A stretch of DNA of 37,751 nt from DATMNI01 sp035570275 (lineage in GTDB: Bacteria; Acidobacteriota; Terriglobia; Bryobacterales; Bryobacteraceae), in assembly GCA_035570275.1 (NCBI GenBank), contig DATMNI010000267.1, positions 1 through 37,751 on the forward strand, given 5' to 3'. The notes under the pieces were generated by a model. That model was given only the letters and a program-made list of their open reading frames with translations. It made no database searches and was not told the origin of the DNA. Below are positions 15,365 to 23,446 of the stretch, one piece after another. Numbering within the stretch: position 1 is the first letter of the stretch; each line of letters begins with the position of its first letter. The position numbers and the translations under genes are program-made.

Positions 15365-16825
15365 CTAAACCTCTGTCACCAATCTGGCCCATTCCAGGGC
15401 CACCAGGCCCGCCGGGCGCAGCTTCACTTCGGCCGTCTTGCGCCCGACCATTTCGCCGATCAGGTGCGTGCGCAGCTTCTGAAATTCGCGGTCGCGCGTG
15501 CCGCTAAGTATCCGGTTGAAGCGGCGCTGGAAACGCCAGGTGCGCTGCACTTCGCTCATCCCGCTTTCACCATAGGATTCGCGCCGGTAGAAACTCCGCA
15601 ACTGATAAAGGAACTGCCTGGACATCCGGAAATCGTGGATGAGGCGCGTCACGGTGTCTTTGAGTTCGGCTGCGTCGGAGAGGTGGCGCCATTCCAGAAT
15701 CCGGCCCAGCAGGTAGATGCAGTCCTTGTCTGCGGATTTGGCGAGATCCAGGAAGCGGCCGGCATCTTCGTAAACCGCGGCCAGCGGGTAGTAGGTCTCG
15801 GGCGCCAGCGCGATGGCCATCGAAATCGTCTTACCTTCAGCGCCGGGATATTCCTTCAGATTCTCTTCGGTGAAGCGGTGGAAGAGCCGCTGCAACTCGC
15901 GCGCCAGGGCAATCAGCGCGTCCCAGGAACCGTAGACCGCGAAATCGTCGCCGCCGGAATAGACGATGGTGACTTTGCGCCAGAACTCCGGCAGGGAGCC
16001 GAGTACTTCCAATTCGCCGGCGAAAAACTGCTTGTAGAGTACGGAGAGCGGGACGTGCTCCTCAATGCTGTGGACGCGGCGCATGCGCAGGCCGAAATTA
16101 TCCACATCCCCGCGCAGCACGCCCCAGATGGAGCGGCCTTGGGCGCGCCGGGCCAGGGTCTGGACGGCCGCGGCGGACTTGCCGTCGTCGGAAGGCGCGG
16201 CGTGGCGGGCCAGCATGATGCCATCGGGAGAGAGGTTCGAGGTCAGCGTCCAGGTGTGCTTGCCTTCGCCGGGCGTAACCTTGCCGGGCGCCTCCGGGGA
16301 CCAGCCAACGCGCGAAGCCTCCCGCACCTTGGCGCCCAGTTCCTTGGCGAAGTAGGTGTCGGCCTCGCTGTTCGGGGCGGTCGAAAAGGGCTGGAAGGCA
16401 GCGGCGCCTGTCTCCGCCAGCGGAGCGAAGCGTTTTCTGTTCAGTTCGTCGTTGAGGCGCTTGCGGATAACGGCCCAATCGCCCAGGTTGTCGGTAATGC
16501 CCCAGATTAGTTTTACGTAGCCTCCGCTGAGTTCGGCGATCTGGAGGGCCGCGGCGGAAAGAAAAACTTCGACGGCTTCGCGAACCGCGCCCGGTAAAAC
16601 TGCCAGAAACTGGCCGCCGCCAGAGGAACCGAGCAGGACGCGCGCCAGCCCCAGTTCGGCCAGCAGGGCACGTGGCAGCACTTCACCCAACAAGGTGATC
16701 CACTGCGACCTTCCGGCCAACAATTCTTCACCAGCGGTACGCACAGAACGTCCTTCGGCGGGACCAGCCAAAAGGAACTCTTCCGTGCCCAGGATTTTGC
16801 CTTGCAGCAGGATCTGTTCGGGCAT
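15365..16825 (-). CDS. cas10: Cas10/Csm1, GGDD-containing large subunit lacking the HD domain
   Basis: A 486-residue Cas10; typical Csm1 is about 750-850. The N-terminus begins in a Palm1-like region (SSGGGQFLAVLPG, 68-80). Palm2 holds RGDVDNFG (238-245, metal ligands Asp240/Asp242) and YSGGDDFAVYG (289-299, GGDD 291-294), so cyclic oligoadenylate synthesis is expected. There is no HD motif and no CxxC zinc finger, so ssDNA cleavage is not expected. A helical D4-like domain follows (about 370-480). First gene of the operon, divergent from the BON gene with about 80 bp between. Upstream DNA offers no missing HD segment, so the short form looks genuine. Confidence 0.9.
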   Translation of the reverse strand: MPEQILLQGKILGTEEFLLAGPAEGRSVRTAGEELLAGRSQWITLLGEVLPRALLAELGLARVLLGSSGGGQFLAVLPGAVREAVEVFLSAAALQIAELSGGYVKLIWGITDNLGDWAVIRKRLNDELNRKRFAPLAETGAAAFQPFSTAPNSEADTYFAKELGAKVREASRVGWSPEAPGKVTPGEGKHTWTLTSNLSPDGIMLARHAAPSDDGKSAAAVQTLARRAQGRSIWGVLRGDVDNFGLRMRRVHSIEEHVPLSVLYKQFFAGELEVLGSLPEFWRKVTIVYSGGDDFAVYGSWDALIALARELQRLFHRFTEENLKEYPGAEGKTISMAIALAPETYYPLAAVYEDAGRFLDLAKSADKDCIYLLGRILEWRHLSDAAELKDTVTRLIHDFRMSRQFLYQLRSFYRRESYGESGMSEVQRTWRFQRRFNRILSGTRDREFQKLRTHLIGEMVGRKTAEVKLRPAGLVALEWARLVTEV

Positions 16826-16908
16826 CGAACTCAGAGAAGCCTTGAGAAACCCTCACTCTAGCACAGAATTCTGAGAACAATAGCAGCCTGCCGCAACTGT
16901 ACTCTGTG

Positions 16909-17355
16909 ATGCCAAATGTTCGAATGTTCGTAGTATCCGCGCTGGCAGCAGTGGTGGCCTGCGCGGGAGTACCGCAGGCGGCGCCGGTCCACACACGGCC
17001 CGCCGCCAGTAAGGCGGCTGCCAAACCGCGCCTGCCGGATGCCAAGCTGGAAGCGGTGATTCGGGCCAAATTCGCCAAGTCGAAGATCAATGCGGACAAG
17101 TTCACCGTCCACGTACAGGGCGGAGTGGCCACCATTGAAGGGAAGACGGACGTGATGCAGCACAAAGGTACGGCCACCCGCATGGCCAGGACTGCCGGGG
17201 CCGTGGCGGTCAGCAATCACGTGCAGATCAGCGAAGCCGCCAAGGCGAAGGCGGCGGGCAACCTGGAGAAGGGGCGCCGGCGGGTCCAGGTTAAACGGGG
17301 CGATGACCGGTCCGACGCGCGCTCGGTTTCCAGCCAGACCAGGCAAGTCCGCTGA
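16909..17355 (+). CDS. Secreted BON-domain protein
   Basis: About 148 residues with a signal peptide (hydrophobic ~6-20, ending PQAAP) and one BON domain: a helix LPDAKLEAVIRAKFAKSK, strand FTVHVQGGVATIEGKT, helix, and AVAVSNHVQIS. The C-terminal ~40 residues are basic and probably disordered. BON domains bind lipids or envelope structures. The start is ambiguous: a GTG at 16906 directly precedes the ATG at 16909, and another ATG lies at 16924. It is divergent from cas10 and unrelated to it by content. Confidence 0.8.
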   Translation: MPNVRMFVVSALAAVVACAGVPQAAPVHTRPAASKAAAKPRLPDAKLEAVIRAKFAKSKINADKFTVHVQGGVATIEGKTDVMQHKGTATRMARTAGAVAVSNHVQISEAAKAKAAGNLEKGRRRVQVKRGDDRSDARSVSSQTRQVR

Positions 17356-17429
17356 CGATTGTGTGACAAGCCGCGTAACACAGCAGGGTGACACAGCCTC
17401 GTGATAAACTGAATGATTACCACCCTGCC

Positions 17430-18350
17430 ATGAAAGCATTCACCCTTTTTGTGTTGTGCCTTGGAGCCTGCGTTCGAGTTGCCGGCGCCCAGACCGCACC
17501 GCCCGCGGCGCCCGCGCTTCACATGCCCGATCTCCCCGACGAGACCGTTGTCGCCAGGTTCGACGACGGAACCGCGTTTACCATGGGGGACTTCAAGAAG
17601 TACTACCAGGTTCTGACGCCCCAGCAACAGCAGATGGCGCTGAGCGACCCCACGAAGTTCCTGCACCAATGGGCGCTGTTCCGCAAGTTGACGAAAGAGG
17701 CGGACGAACAGAAACTGGGGGAGCAGAGCCCTTACAAGGAAACTATAGAGTATGCGCGGATGCAAGTGCTGATTGGGGCGAGAATCAACGAAGCGCTGAA
17801 TTCGGTGAACGTGGAACCCGCCGAGGTCCTCAAATACTACGAAGCCAACAAAGACAAGTACAAGCAGGTGCGGGTCAAGGCGATTTACATTACCTTCAGC
17901 AGCAGTGCCGCCACGCAATCGACCAAGCTCAAGAGGGCGCTGACCGAAGACGAAGCCAAAACCAAAGCCGAGAAAGTGCTGGCCGAGATTCGAGCCGGTG
18001 CAGATTTCGTGAAGTTAGTGAAGGAGTACTCGGAAGACGTAACTTCGAAAGCCAAGGACGGGGATTTTGCCACGCTGCGGCCCAGCGATAACATTCCCGA
18101 CGCCTTCCGCAGTGCCGTGTTTGCCTTGAAGCCGGGCGAAGTAAGTGAACCGTTGCGGCAGGCCAGCGGGTTCTACCTGCTCCGCGCCGAGGAAGTCAGC
18201 TATCGTCTGCTCCCCCAGGTTCGCGATGAGATCGTCGAGCAGGTAAAACACGACCGCTACGCGAAGTGGTTCGAACAAATGGACCGGAGTACCAAGGTGG
18301 AGATCACCAATCCGGCTTTTCTGATCAACGGGCCGGCAGCCGGAAAGTAG
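17430..18350 (+). CDS. Exported parvulin-type peptidyl-prolyl isomerase (PpiC/SurA-like)
   Basis: About 306 residues from the ATG at 17430. The signal sequence contains LGAC, a possible lipobox, so this may be a lipoprotein. After a SurA-like helical N-domain (KKYYQVL..., KETIEYARMQVLIG), the parvulin domain spans about residues 145-260: VRVKAIYITFSS, ADFVKLVKEYSED, DGDFATLRP, FRSAVFALKPGEVSEPL and GFYLLRAEE. It would assist folding of envelope proteins by cis-trans prolyl isomerisation. An in-frame GTG at 17388 would add 14 residues in front of the signal peptide and is less likely. Confidence 0.87.
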   Translation: MKAFTLFVLCLGACVRVAGAQTAPPAAPALHMPDLPDETVVARFDDGTAFTMGDFKKYYQVLTPQQQQMALSDPTKFLHQWALFRKLTKEADEQKLGEQSPYKETIEYARMQVLIGARINEALNSVNVEPAEVLKYYEANKDKYKQVRVKAIYITFSSSAATQSTKLKRALTEDEAKTKAEKVLAEIRAGADFVKLVKEYSEDVTSKAKDGDFATLRPSDNIPDAFRSAVFALKPGEVSEPLRQASGFYLLRAEEVSYRLLPQVRDEIVEQVKHDRYAKWFEQMDRSTKVEITNPAFLINGPAAGK

Positions 18351-18402
18351 TCAGACAAGCATCATGCAAGAAACCCGAAGTGATTGCCGGCCGCGGCGAG
18401 CA

Positions 18403-18735
18403 TCACTCGAATTGCTTTTGCCTTCGTCTGTCAACCCGGGATTGGTAAATGGTGAGGCCCACTCCCGCAAAGACTGCAGGTATATAAAATAGTCCAATCG
18501 TCATTACACCTAGAATGGACGCGATAAACAGCAGTACGGTGCAGATCATTCGAACCATCGTGTGCGGAGTTATCAGGACTGCCGCGGCAGCAAGAATGAG
18601 CAACTGAACCGCGAACCCAGCGGCGCCCACTTGTCCCCCGAGAGAACCGAAGAACCAGATGTCCGACGCCGCGATCAAGAACAGCGGCGTTGCTGAAACG
18701 AGGAAGCTGACAATTTCCACCTTCGCACGGCTCAT
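18403..18735 (-). CDS. Small multi-spanning membrane protein
   Basis: A 110-residue protein with three or four hydrophobic segments (about 8-26, 38-57, 62-78, 80-98) and a short charged C-terminal tail (SRVDRRRQKQFE). No family recognised. The hydrophobic pattern and isolated position support a real gene, but nothing points to a function. Confidence 0.6.
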   Translation of the reverse strand: MSRAKVEIVSFLVSATPLFLIAASDIWFFGSLGGQVGAAGFAVQLLILAAAAVLITPHTMVRMICTVLLFIASILGVMTIGLFYIPAVFAGVGLTIYQSRVDRRRQKQFE

Positions 18736-19043
18736 GGAAGATCCCGCCCCACAGGATGATATGGTAACTCAGGTTGTATGTAGAAGCTGCATGTGAAGTA
18801 AAGACTCTTGCCGGGCTTTCGCGATTGCTAAATTGCGCGCTGTCCCGGAGTGCAGCGGCGTTCTATCGCCGAAAGAAACGATGGACGAAACCGCGGCCCA
18901 AGAATACTTACTAAGATGGTCGCAAGAACGCAGGCGGGCTCGCTGCCGCATCGCCCGAGGCGGATTACCAATCCGCCGCAGGTTAACAACCTGCCCCACA
19001 AAAGTGAGGGAGATCGCCAGGCGAGTGGGGGTCTCCCTGGCAC
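18736..19043. other. Non-coding stretch with one dispersed repeat copy
   Basis: About 300 bp without a supported gene. It holds one copy of the two-palindrome dispersed repeat (18959-19000). Short open frames here have no family features. Confidence 0.5.
18959..19000. repeat. Dispersed two-palindrome repeat, copy 1
   Basis: Palindrome GGCGGATTACCAATCCGCC followed by GCAGGTTAACAACCTGC and CCCACA. The same module recurs at 20926-20967 (inverted), 21055-21095, 23447-23464 (first half only) and 33258-33299. Confidence 0.9.
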
Positions 19044-19832
19044 CTAACGCTCGCCCAAGTGCAGCGCGACGATGCCGCCGGTGAGCCGATCGAACCGCAC
19101 GGGCTTGAACCCAACCCGCAACATATCCTCCGCCAGTTCGGGCGCGGATGGAAATTTGCGAACCGATTCCGGCAGGTAGTTATAAGCATCGGGCGAACCG
19201 GTGAGCAGACCGCCGATCCGCGGGAGCAGGCGCCGGGAGTAGAAGTTGTAAAGCGCGGCGAAGGCGGCGTTGGGCGGTTGCGAGAACTCCAGGATGGCCG
19301 CCACGCCGCCGGGGCGGAGCACGCGATAAAACTCGCGAAGGCCAGCGTCGTAGTTGGCCAGGTTGCGGAAGCCGAAGGCCACGGTCAGCAGGTCGAGCGA
19401 CGCATCGGCAAGAGGCAAGCGCAGAGCGTCGGATTCGAAGAGCCGGGCGTTGGCGCCGCGGCGTGCGATCTTCCAACCTGCGGCTATCAGCATGGGGTGG
19501 CAGAAATCGGATCCCAGAACGGCGGCCGCGCGGCCGCCGCTAGACCGCTTCTCCAGAGCCAGCACCAGGTCGCCGGTGCCGCAGCAGATGTCTAAAATGC
19601 GAGCGCCGGGGCGCTCCAGAATGTGGCGCACGCGGCTTACGGTGTGGGCTCGCCACCGCCGGTCGATGTTGAAAGAAAGCAGGTGATTGGCCAGATCGTA
19701 CCGGGGCGCGATGCGGCCAAACATGGCGCGGACCCAACTGGCGGCCTCCTGCTCGCCCGACGCGCCGTGAGGTGAGGCGCCATGGGGTGTGGCGCCCTGG
19801 GGTGTGGCGCCATGGGGCGTGGCGCCCTTCAT
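19044..19832 (-). CDS. ubiE: Demethylmenaquinone / 2-polyprenyl-benzoquinol C-methyltransferase
   Basis: A 262-residue class I SAM methyltransferase of the UbiE/MenG family: FGRIAPRYDLANHLLSF (about 38-54), SAM motif I ILDICCGTGDL, TVAFGFRNLANYD, and RVLRPGGVAAILEFSQP. It methylates demethylmenaquinone in the last step of menaquinone synthesis (family knowledge); in a bacterium like this the MenG role is likely. The N-terminal ~25 residues are a GATPHGATPQ-type tail encoded by a 15-bp tandem repeat and are not part of the family. The ATG overlaps the aroB stop (ATGA), so the two are coupled; AroB feeds chorismate, the menaquinone precursor. Confidence 0.9.
   Translation of the reverse strand: MKGATPHGATPQGATPHGASPHGASGEQEAASWVRAMFGRIAPRYDLANHLLSFNIDRRWRAHTVSRVRHILERPGARILDICCGTGDLVLALEKRSSGGRAAAVLGSDFCHPMLIAAGWKIARRGANARLFESDALRLPLADASLDLLTVAFGFRNLANYDAGLREFYRVLRPGGVAAILEFSQPPNAAFAALYNFYSRRLLPRIGGLLTGSPDAYNYLPESVRKFPSAPELAEDMLRVGFKPVRFDRLTGGIVALHLGER
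19774..19827. repeat. 15-bp tandem repeat GTGGCGCCATGGGGT, about 3.6 copies
   Basis: Units at 19774-19788, 19789-19803, 19804-19818 and a partial one at 19819-19827. They encode the HGATP-type repeats at the N-terminus of UbiE. Confidence 0.88.
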
Positions 19833-20902
19833 ACGAGAGCGGCCTGGATGGCCTGGAGGACCACCTGCTCGTCAATGCCCGAGACCACCGTCACCTCACC
19901 AATGCGCACCGGCAGCACGAAATGCACCTTGCCTTGAACGGTCTTCTTGTCGTGGATCAGGCGCGCCGCCAGGTTTTCCGCGCGGATGCCGTCGAGCGGC
20001 GGGTGCCCGCCGTAGACCTGGATGATATCGAGGATCTCGACGCTGTCTTCGGCGGAAAGGTGCCCGGTCATTTCCGCCAGGTAGACGGCGGCCCGCATGC
20101 CCCAGGCAACCGCTTCACCGTGCAGCAGCCGCTGGTATCCGGTTTCAGCTTCCAGCGCGTGGCCGAAGGTGTGGCCGAAATTCAGGATGCGCCGCAAGTC
20201 GCCTTCTTTTTCGTCGGACGAGACCACTTCGGCTTTCATGCGGACAGACTCGGCGATGATGTGGTCGATCGCTTCGGGATTCCGCGACAAGACCTCCACG
20301 CTGGATTCGGCGAGAAACCGGAACAGTTCCACTTCGCGAATAATGCCGGCCTTGACGATTTCCCACAAGCCCGAGCGGTACTCGCGTTCCGGCAGCGTGC
20401 CGAGGACGTCGGGATCGATCAACACCGCCAGCGGCTGGTGAAAACTGCCGATCAGGTTCTTGCCACTCACCAGATTGACGCCGGTCTTGCCCCCGATGGC
20501 GGCGTCCACCTGCGCCAGCAGCGTGGTCGGGACCTGGAGCACGGGAATGCCCCGCATAAAGATGGCGGCCAGGAATCCGGCCATGTCGTTGACGATGCCG
20601 CCACCGCAGGCAACCACCATGCTGGAGCGGTCGGCGCCGCGCTCCACCATCTCTTCGGCCAACTCCTCCACAGGGGCCAGCCGCTTCTGGTCCTCACCAC
20701 CGGGCAGGTAGATCACTTCGTTCGCGATACCGGCCAGACCGCGGGATATCGCCGGTCCCAGATGTCGCCACACGTCACGGGTTGTTACCACGAACATCTT
20801 GCCCGTCTGGGGCGGAATGTACTCTGCTGTCCGGCCGATGAGGCCGCGTTCCACAATCGCGGAATAGCACCGCTGCGGCGTCTCGACGCGGAAAGAGGGC
20901 AT
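19829..20902 (-). CDS. aroB: 3-dehydroquinate synthase
   Basis: A 357-residue enzyme of the shikimate pathway converting DAHP to 3-dehydroquinate, NAD- and metal-dependent. Family motifs are clear: PGGEDQKRL, CGGGIVNDMAGFLAAIFMRG, PTTLLAQVDAAIGGKTGVNL, HTFGHALEAETGY and HGEAVAWGM, the last two holding metal-binding histidines. The start is set at ATG 20902 (MPSFRVE). A frame open further upstream to 21025 would only translate the dispersed repeat at 20926-20967. The stop overlaps the ubiE start. Confidence 0.95.
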   Translation of the reverse strand: MPSFRVETPQRCYSAIVERGLIGRTAEYIPPQTGKMFVVTTRDVWRHLGPAISRGLAGIANEVIYLPGGEDQKRLAPVEELAEEMVERGADRSSMVVACGGGIVNDMAGFLAAIFMRGIPVLQVPTTLLAQVDAAIGGKTGVNLVSGKNLIGSFHQPLAVLIDPDVLGTLPEREYRSGLWEIVKAGIIREVELFRFLAESSVEVLSRNPEAIDHIIAESVRMKAEVVSSDEKEGDLRRILNFGHTFGHALEAETGYQRLLHGEAVAWGMRAAVYLAEMTGHLSAEDSVEILDIIQVYGGHPPLDGIRAENLAARLIHDKKTVQGKVHFVLPVRIGEVTVVSGIDEQVVLQAIQAALV

Positions 20903-20925
20903 AAGCTTTTTGTACCACGCAGCCT

Positions 20926-20967
20926 TGTGGGGCAGGTTGCTAACCTGCGGCGGATTGGCAATCCGCC
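20926..20967. repeat. Dispersed two-palindrome repeat, copy 2 (inverted)
   Basis: TGTGGGGCAGGTTGCTAACC continuing into GCGGCGGATTGGCAATCCGCC. It forms a long inverted pair with the copy at 21055-21095, about 87 bp away, between aroB and marR. Confidence 0.9.
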
Positions 20968-21035
20968 TGCCGTCCGCGATTGAGCGCCCCCTTGGGCAAA
21001 ACCACAAACACGGCTCGCTGCGCACCGCGCCGGCC

Positions 21036-21095
21036 GATTAACAATCCGCCAACAGCGGATTAACAATCCGCCGCAGGTCGGCAACCTGCCCCACA
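21036..21095. repeat. Dispersed two-palindrome repeat, copy 3 with an extra half unit
   Basis: A partial unit GATTAACAATCCGCC (21036-21050) followed by a full copy, GCGGATTAACAATCCGC then GCAGGTCGGCAACCTGC and CCCACA (21055-21095). Confidence 0.9.
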
Positions 21096-21100
21096 GAGGC

Positions 21101-21125
21101 CATCATATCGTGATGCGATATGATG
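21101..21125 (+). promoter_or_regulatory. Candidate MarR operator palindrome
   Basis: Perfect 10-bp inverted repeat CATCATATCG (21101-21110) / CGATATGATG (21116-21125) with a 5-bp spacer, ending 5 bp before the GTG chosen as the marR start. Size and position fit an autoregulatory MarR operator (inference). Confidence 0.6.
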
Positions 21126-21130
21126 GAAGG

Positions 21131-21565
21131 GTGAACGCCTCTCAAGACCTCAGCAGCGCGGACTTTCGGGTGCTGGCTGACTTCCGCTATCAGATCCGCC
21201 GCTTTCTGCACTTCAGCGAAGAGGCAGCCCGAGCCGAGGAACTGGAGCCGCAGCAGCACCAGATGATGCTGGCCGTCCGGGCCTTGGGCGATGGCGCCGG
21301 TCCAGCCATCGGAGCGCTGGCGGAGCACCTGTTCATCCGCCATCACAGCGCGGTCGGCCTGATCGACCGGTTGGAAGAACGCCGATTGGTGAAGCGGGCG
21401 CGCGCGGACCCGGACCGCCGGTTGGTCCGTGTGAAATTGACGCCTGCCGGCGAGCGGAAATTGCACCGCCTGGCCCGGGCGCATCGCACGGAGCTTCGCA
21501 ATTTCGGCCCCCGCCTGGTGGAAACCCTGGATGCGCTGCTGCAACGGCGTTCCGGCAAGGTCTAA
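21131..21565 (+). CDS. MarR-family transcriptional regulator
   Basis: About 144 residues. The winged helix-turn-helix is evident: EPQQHQMMLAVRAL, then the recognition region IGALAEHLFIRHHSAVGLID, LEERRLVKRARADPDRRLVRVKLT as the wing, and a C-terminal dimerisation helix. MarR proteins repress their own and neighbouring genes and respond to small ligands. The GTG at 21131 was preferred because an inverted repeat at 21101-21125, probably its operator, covers the alternative starts at 21110 and 21113. It lies 46 bp before the ClC channel gene and probably controls it. Confidence 0.85.
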   Translation: MNASQDLSSADFRVLADFRYQIRRFLHFSEEAARAEELEPQQHQMMLAVRALGDGAGPAIGALAEHLFIRHHSAVGLIDRLEERRLVKRARADPDRRLVRVKLTPAGERKLHRLARAHRTELRNFGPRLVETLDALLQRRSGKV

Positions 21566-21602
21566 CGCGGCGCTAACCGATCAAGGGGCTAACAGATCAA
21601 GA
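21562..21602. repeat. Reiterated CTAAC units spanning the marR stop and the gap to clc
   Basis: CTAAC, which contains the marR TAA, occurs at 21562, 21573 and 21589. The segments GCTAACCGATCAAGG (21572-21586) and GCTAACAGATCAAGA (21588-21602) match at 13 of 15 positions with a 16-bp step. Confidence 0.75.
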
Positions 21603-21611
21603 GGAGGAAGC

Positions 21612-23390
21612 TTGTCAAATACGACCGCCGCCGAAAAACTCGGCGACTTTACTACTACGCCCCGGGTGATCCGAATTGCCGCGCCGGCGGTTGGGATCGG
21701 CCTGGTGAGTTCTTTCATCGCGCTGGGATTGCTGAAGCTGATCGGGCTGTTCACCAACTTGTTTTTCTTCCAGCGCTGGAGTACGGCGATGGTTTCGCCG
21801 GCGGCCAACCATCTTGGATATTGGGAAGTCCTGGTGCCCGTCGCCGGCGCGCTGATCGTCGGGTTGATGGCGCGTTACGGCTCGGAGCGCATCCGCGGCC
21901 ACGGCATCCCGGAGGCCATTGAGGCGATCCTGATCAACGGCAGCAAGGTGCAACCCAAGGTCGCCTTTCTGAAGCCTCTTTCGAGCGCTATTTCCATCGG
22001 TTCCGGCGGCCCGTTCGGCGCCGAAGGGCCCATCATCATGACCGGCGGCGCGTTCGGGTCGATGATCGCGCAGCTTTTTCATCTCTCCAGCACGGAACGC
22101 AAGACGCTGCTGGTGGCGGGTGCGGCGGCGGGCATGTCCGCGACGTTCGCCTCGCCGGTGGCGGCCGTGCTGCTGGCCGTGGAACTTCTTCTCTTTGAGT
22201 GGAAGCCGCGGAGCTTGATTCCCGTGGCCCTGGCCAGCGTCGCCGCGGGCGCGGCACGCCGCTACCTTATGGGCCTTGGCCCGCTATTTCCGGTTCCGGC
22301 ACACCCGGTATTTATCGGCCCGGAAGGTCTGCTCGGCTGCGTTGTGGCCGGAGTCCTTGCCGGCGCGCTCTCGGCGCTGCTGACCATCGCCGTGTACGCC
22401 GCGGAAGATGCGTTTCAACACCTCCCGATTCACTGGATGTGGTGGCCGGCACTGGGCGGCCTGGCGATCGGGTTGGGTGGTCTGATCTTCCCGCAAGCTC
22501 TGGGCGTGGGATACGAAACCGTCGGCGCCCTCTTGCAGGGCGAGGTCCCGCGCCAGTTGATCCTGGGCATTCTGCTGGTGAAATCGGTGATCTGGGCCGT
22601 GTCGTTGGGCTCGGGAACTTCTGGCGGCGTGCTGGCGCCTCTGCTCATGATGGGTGGCGCACTGGGTGGGGTGGAGGCCATGTTCCTGCCGCATGAGGGA
22701 GCCGGATTCTGGCCGCTGGTGAGCATGGGTGCCATCCTGGGCGGCACCATGCGGTCGCCGTTCACCGGAATCATTTTCGCGCTGGAACTGACGCACGATG
22801 TGAATATGCTGGTGCCGCTGCTGCTGGCCGTCACGATTGCCCACGGCTTCACGGTGCTCACGCTGAAGCGGTCCATTCTTACCGAGAAGGTGGCGCGGCG
22901 CGGTTTTCATCTGAGCCGCGAATACGCCGTGGACCCGCTGGAGATTCTCTTCGTGCGGGAGGTGATGAGGAGCAACATCGTCGCTCTTCCGGCGCAAACG
23001 ACGCACACCGGCGCGGCGGGTTCCGTCTCCGCCGATCATGAACGCCGCCAGCGGCTGTACCCGGTGGTGGATGGCGACCAGCGCCTGGTCGGCGTGATTA
23101 CCCGCAACCGGTTGCGAGAGGTGATGCGGGATGGGTCGGGGTCCGTCCGCCCGCTCTCCGAATTCGCCGAGACGCACCCGGTGGTGGCGCACCCCGATGA
23201 GCCGTTACGTGTGGTAGTGAACCGGATGGCGGAAACCGGCTTCACCCGATTGCCGGTGGTAGAGCGGCAAGACGGGCGCAAGCTGGTGGGCATGGTGTCA
23301 CTGCAGGACCTGTTGCGGGCCCGCACCCGGTCGCTCGAAGAAGAGCGGCACCGCGAGCGCGTGCTGCGGATTCACTTGCCGTTCAGGTAG
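21612..23390 (+). CDS. ClC-family chloride channel/transporter with two CBS domains
   Basis: 592 residues from the TTG at 21612, which has a strong GAGGAGGA ribosome site 6 nt upstream; no ATG is nearby. Multi-spanning membrane core with ClC selectivity motifs: GSGGPFGAEGP (its Glu matches the gating glutamate), GSGTSGGVLAP, and SPFTGIIFALELTHD. The cytosolic C-terminus has two CBS domains (VMRSNIVALPA to ITRNRLREVM, and THPVVAHPDE to GMVSLQDLLRAR), which usually sense adenine nucleotides. Expected role: anion transport across the inner membrane, channel or H+-coupled exchanger unresolved. Located just downstream of a MarR regulator. Confidence 0.92.
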   Translation: MSNTTAAEKLGDFTTTPRVIRIAAPAVGIGLVSSFIALGLLKLIGLFTNLFFFQRWSTAMVSPAANHLGYWEVLVPVAGALIVGLMARYGSERIRGHGIPEAIEAILINGSKVQPKVAFLKPLSSAISIGSGGPFGAEGPIIMTGGAFGSMIAQLFHLSSTERKTLLVAGAAAGMSATFASPVAAVLLAVELLLFEWKPRSLIPVALASVAAGAARRYLMGLGPLFPVPAHPVFIGPEGLLGCVVAGVLAGALSALLTIAVYAAEDAFQHLPIHWMWWPALGGLAIGLGGLIFPQALGVGYETVGALLQGEVPRQLILGILLVKSVIWAVSLGSGTSGGVLAPLLMMGGALGGVEAMFLPHEGAGFWPLVSMGAILGGTMRSPFTGIIFALELTHDVNMLVPLLLAVTIAHGFTVLTLKRSILTEKVARRGFHLSREYAVDPLEILFVREVMRSNIVALPAQTTHTGAAGSVSADHERRQRLYPVVDGDQRLVGVITRNRLREVMRDGSGSVRPLSEFAETHPVVAHPDEPLRVVVNRMAETGFTRLPVVERQDGRKLVGMVSLQDLLRARTRSLEEERHRERVLRIHLPFR

Positions 23391-23446
23391 AGAAAATCCG
23401 GATCCGTGCAGCGGGTGCCCGGCAGACCGGCATCCCTACCGCGACC

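Noticed and set aside
14897..16510. 537-codon plus-strand frame opposite cas10/csm2
   Set aside because: No recognisable domain; the opposite strand encodes GGDD and Csm2 signatures.
20903..21025. N-terminal extension of AroB
   Set aside because: It would translate the dispersed repeat; family alignment begins at the ATG at 20902.
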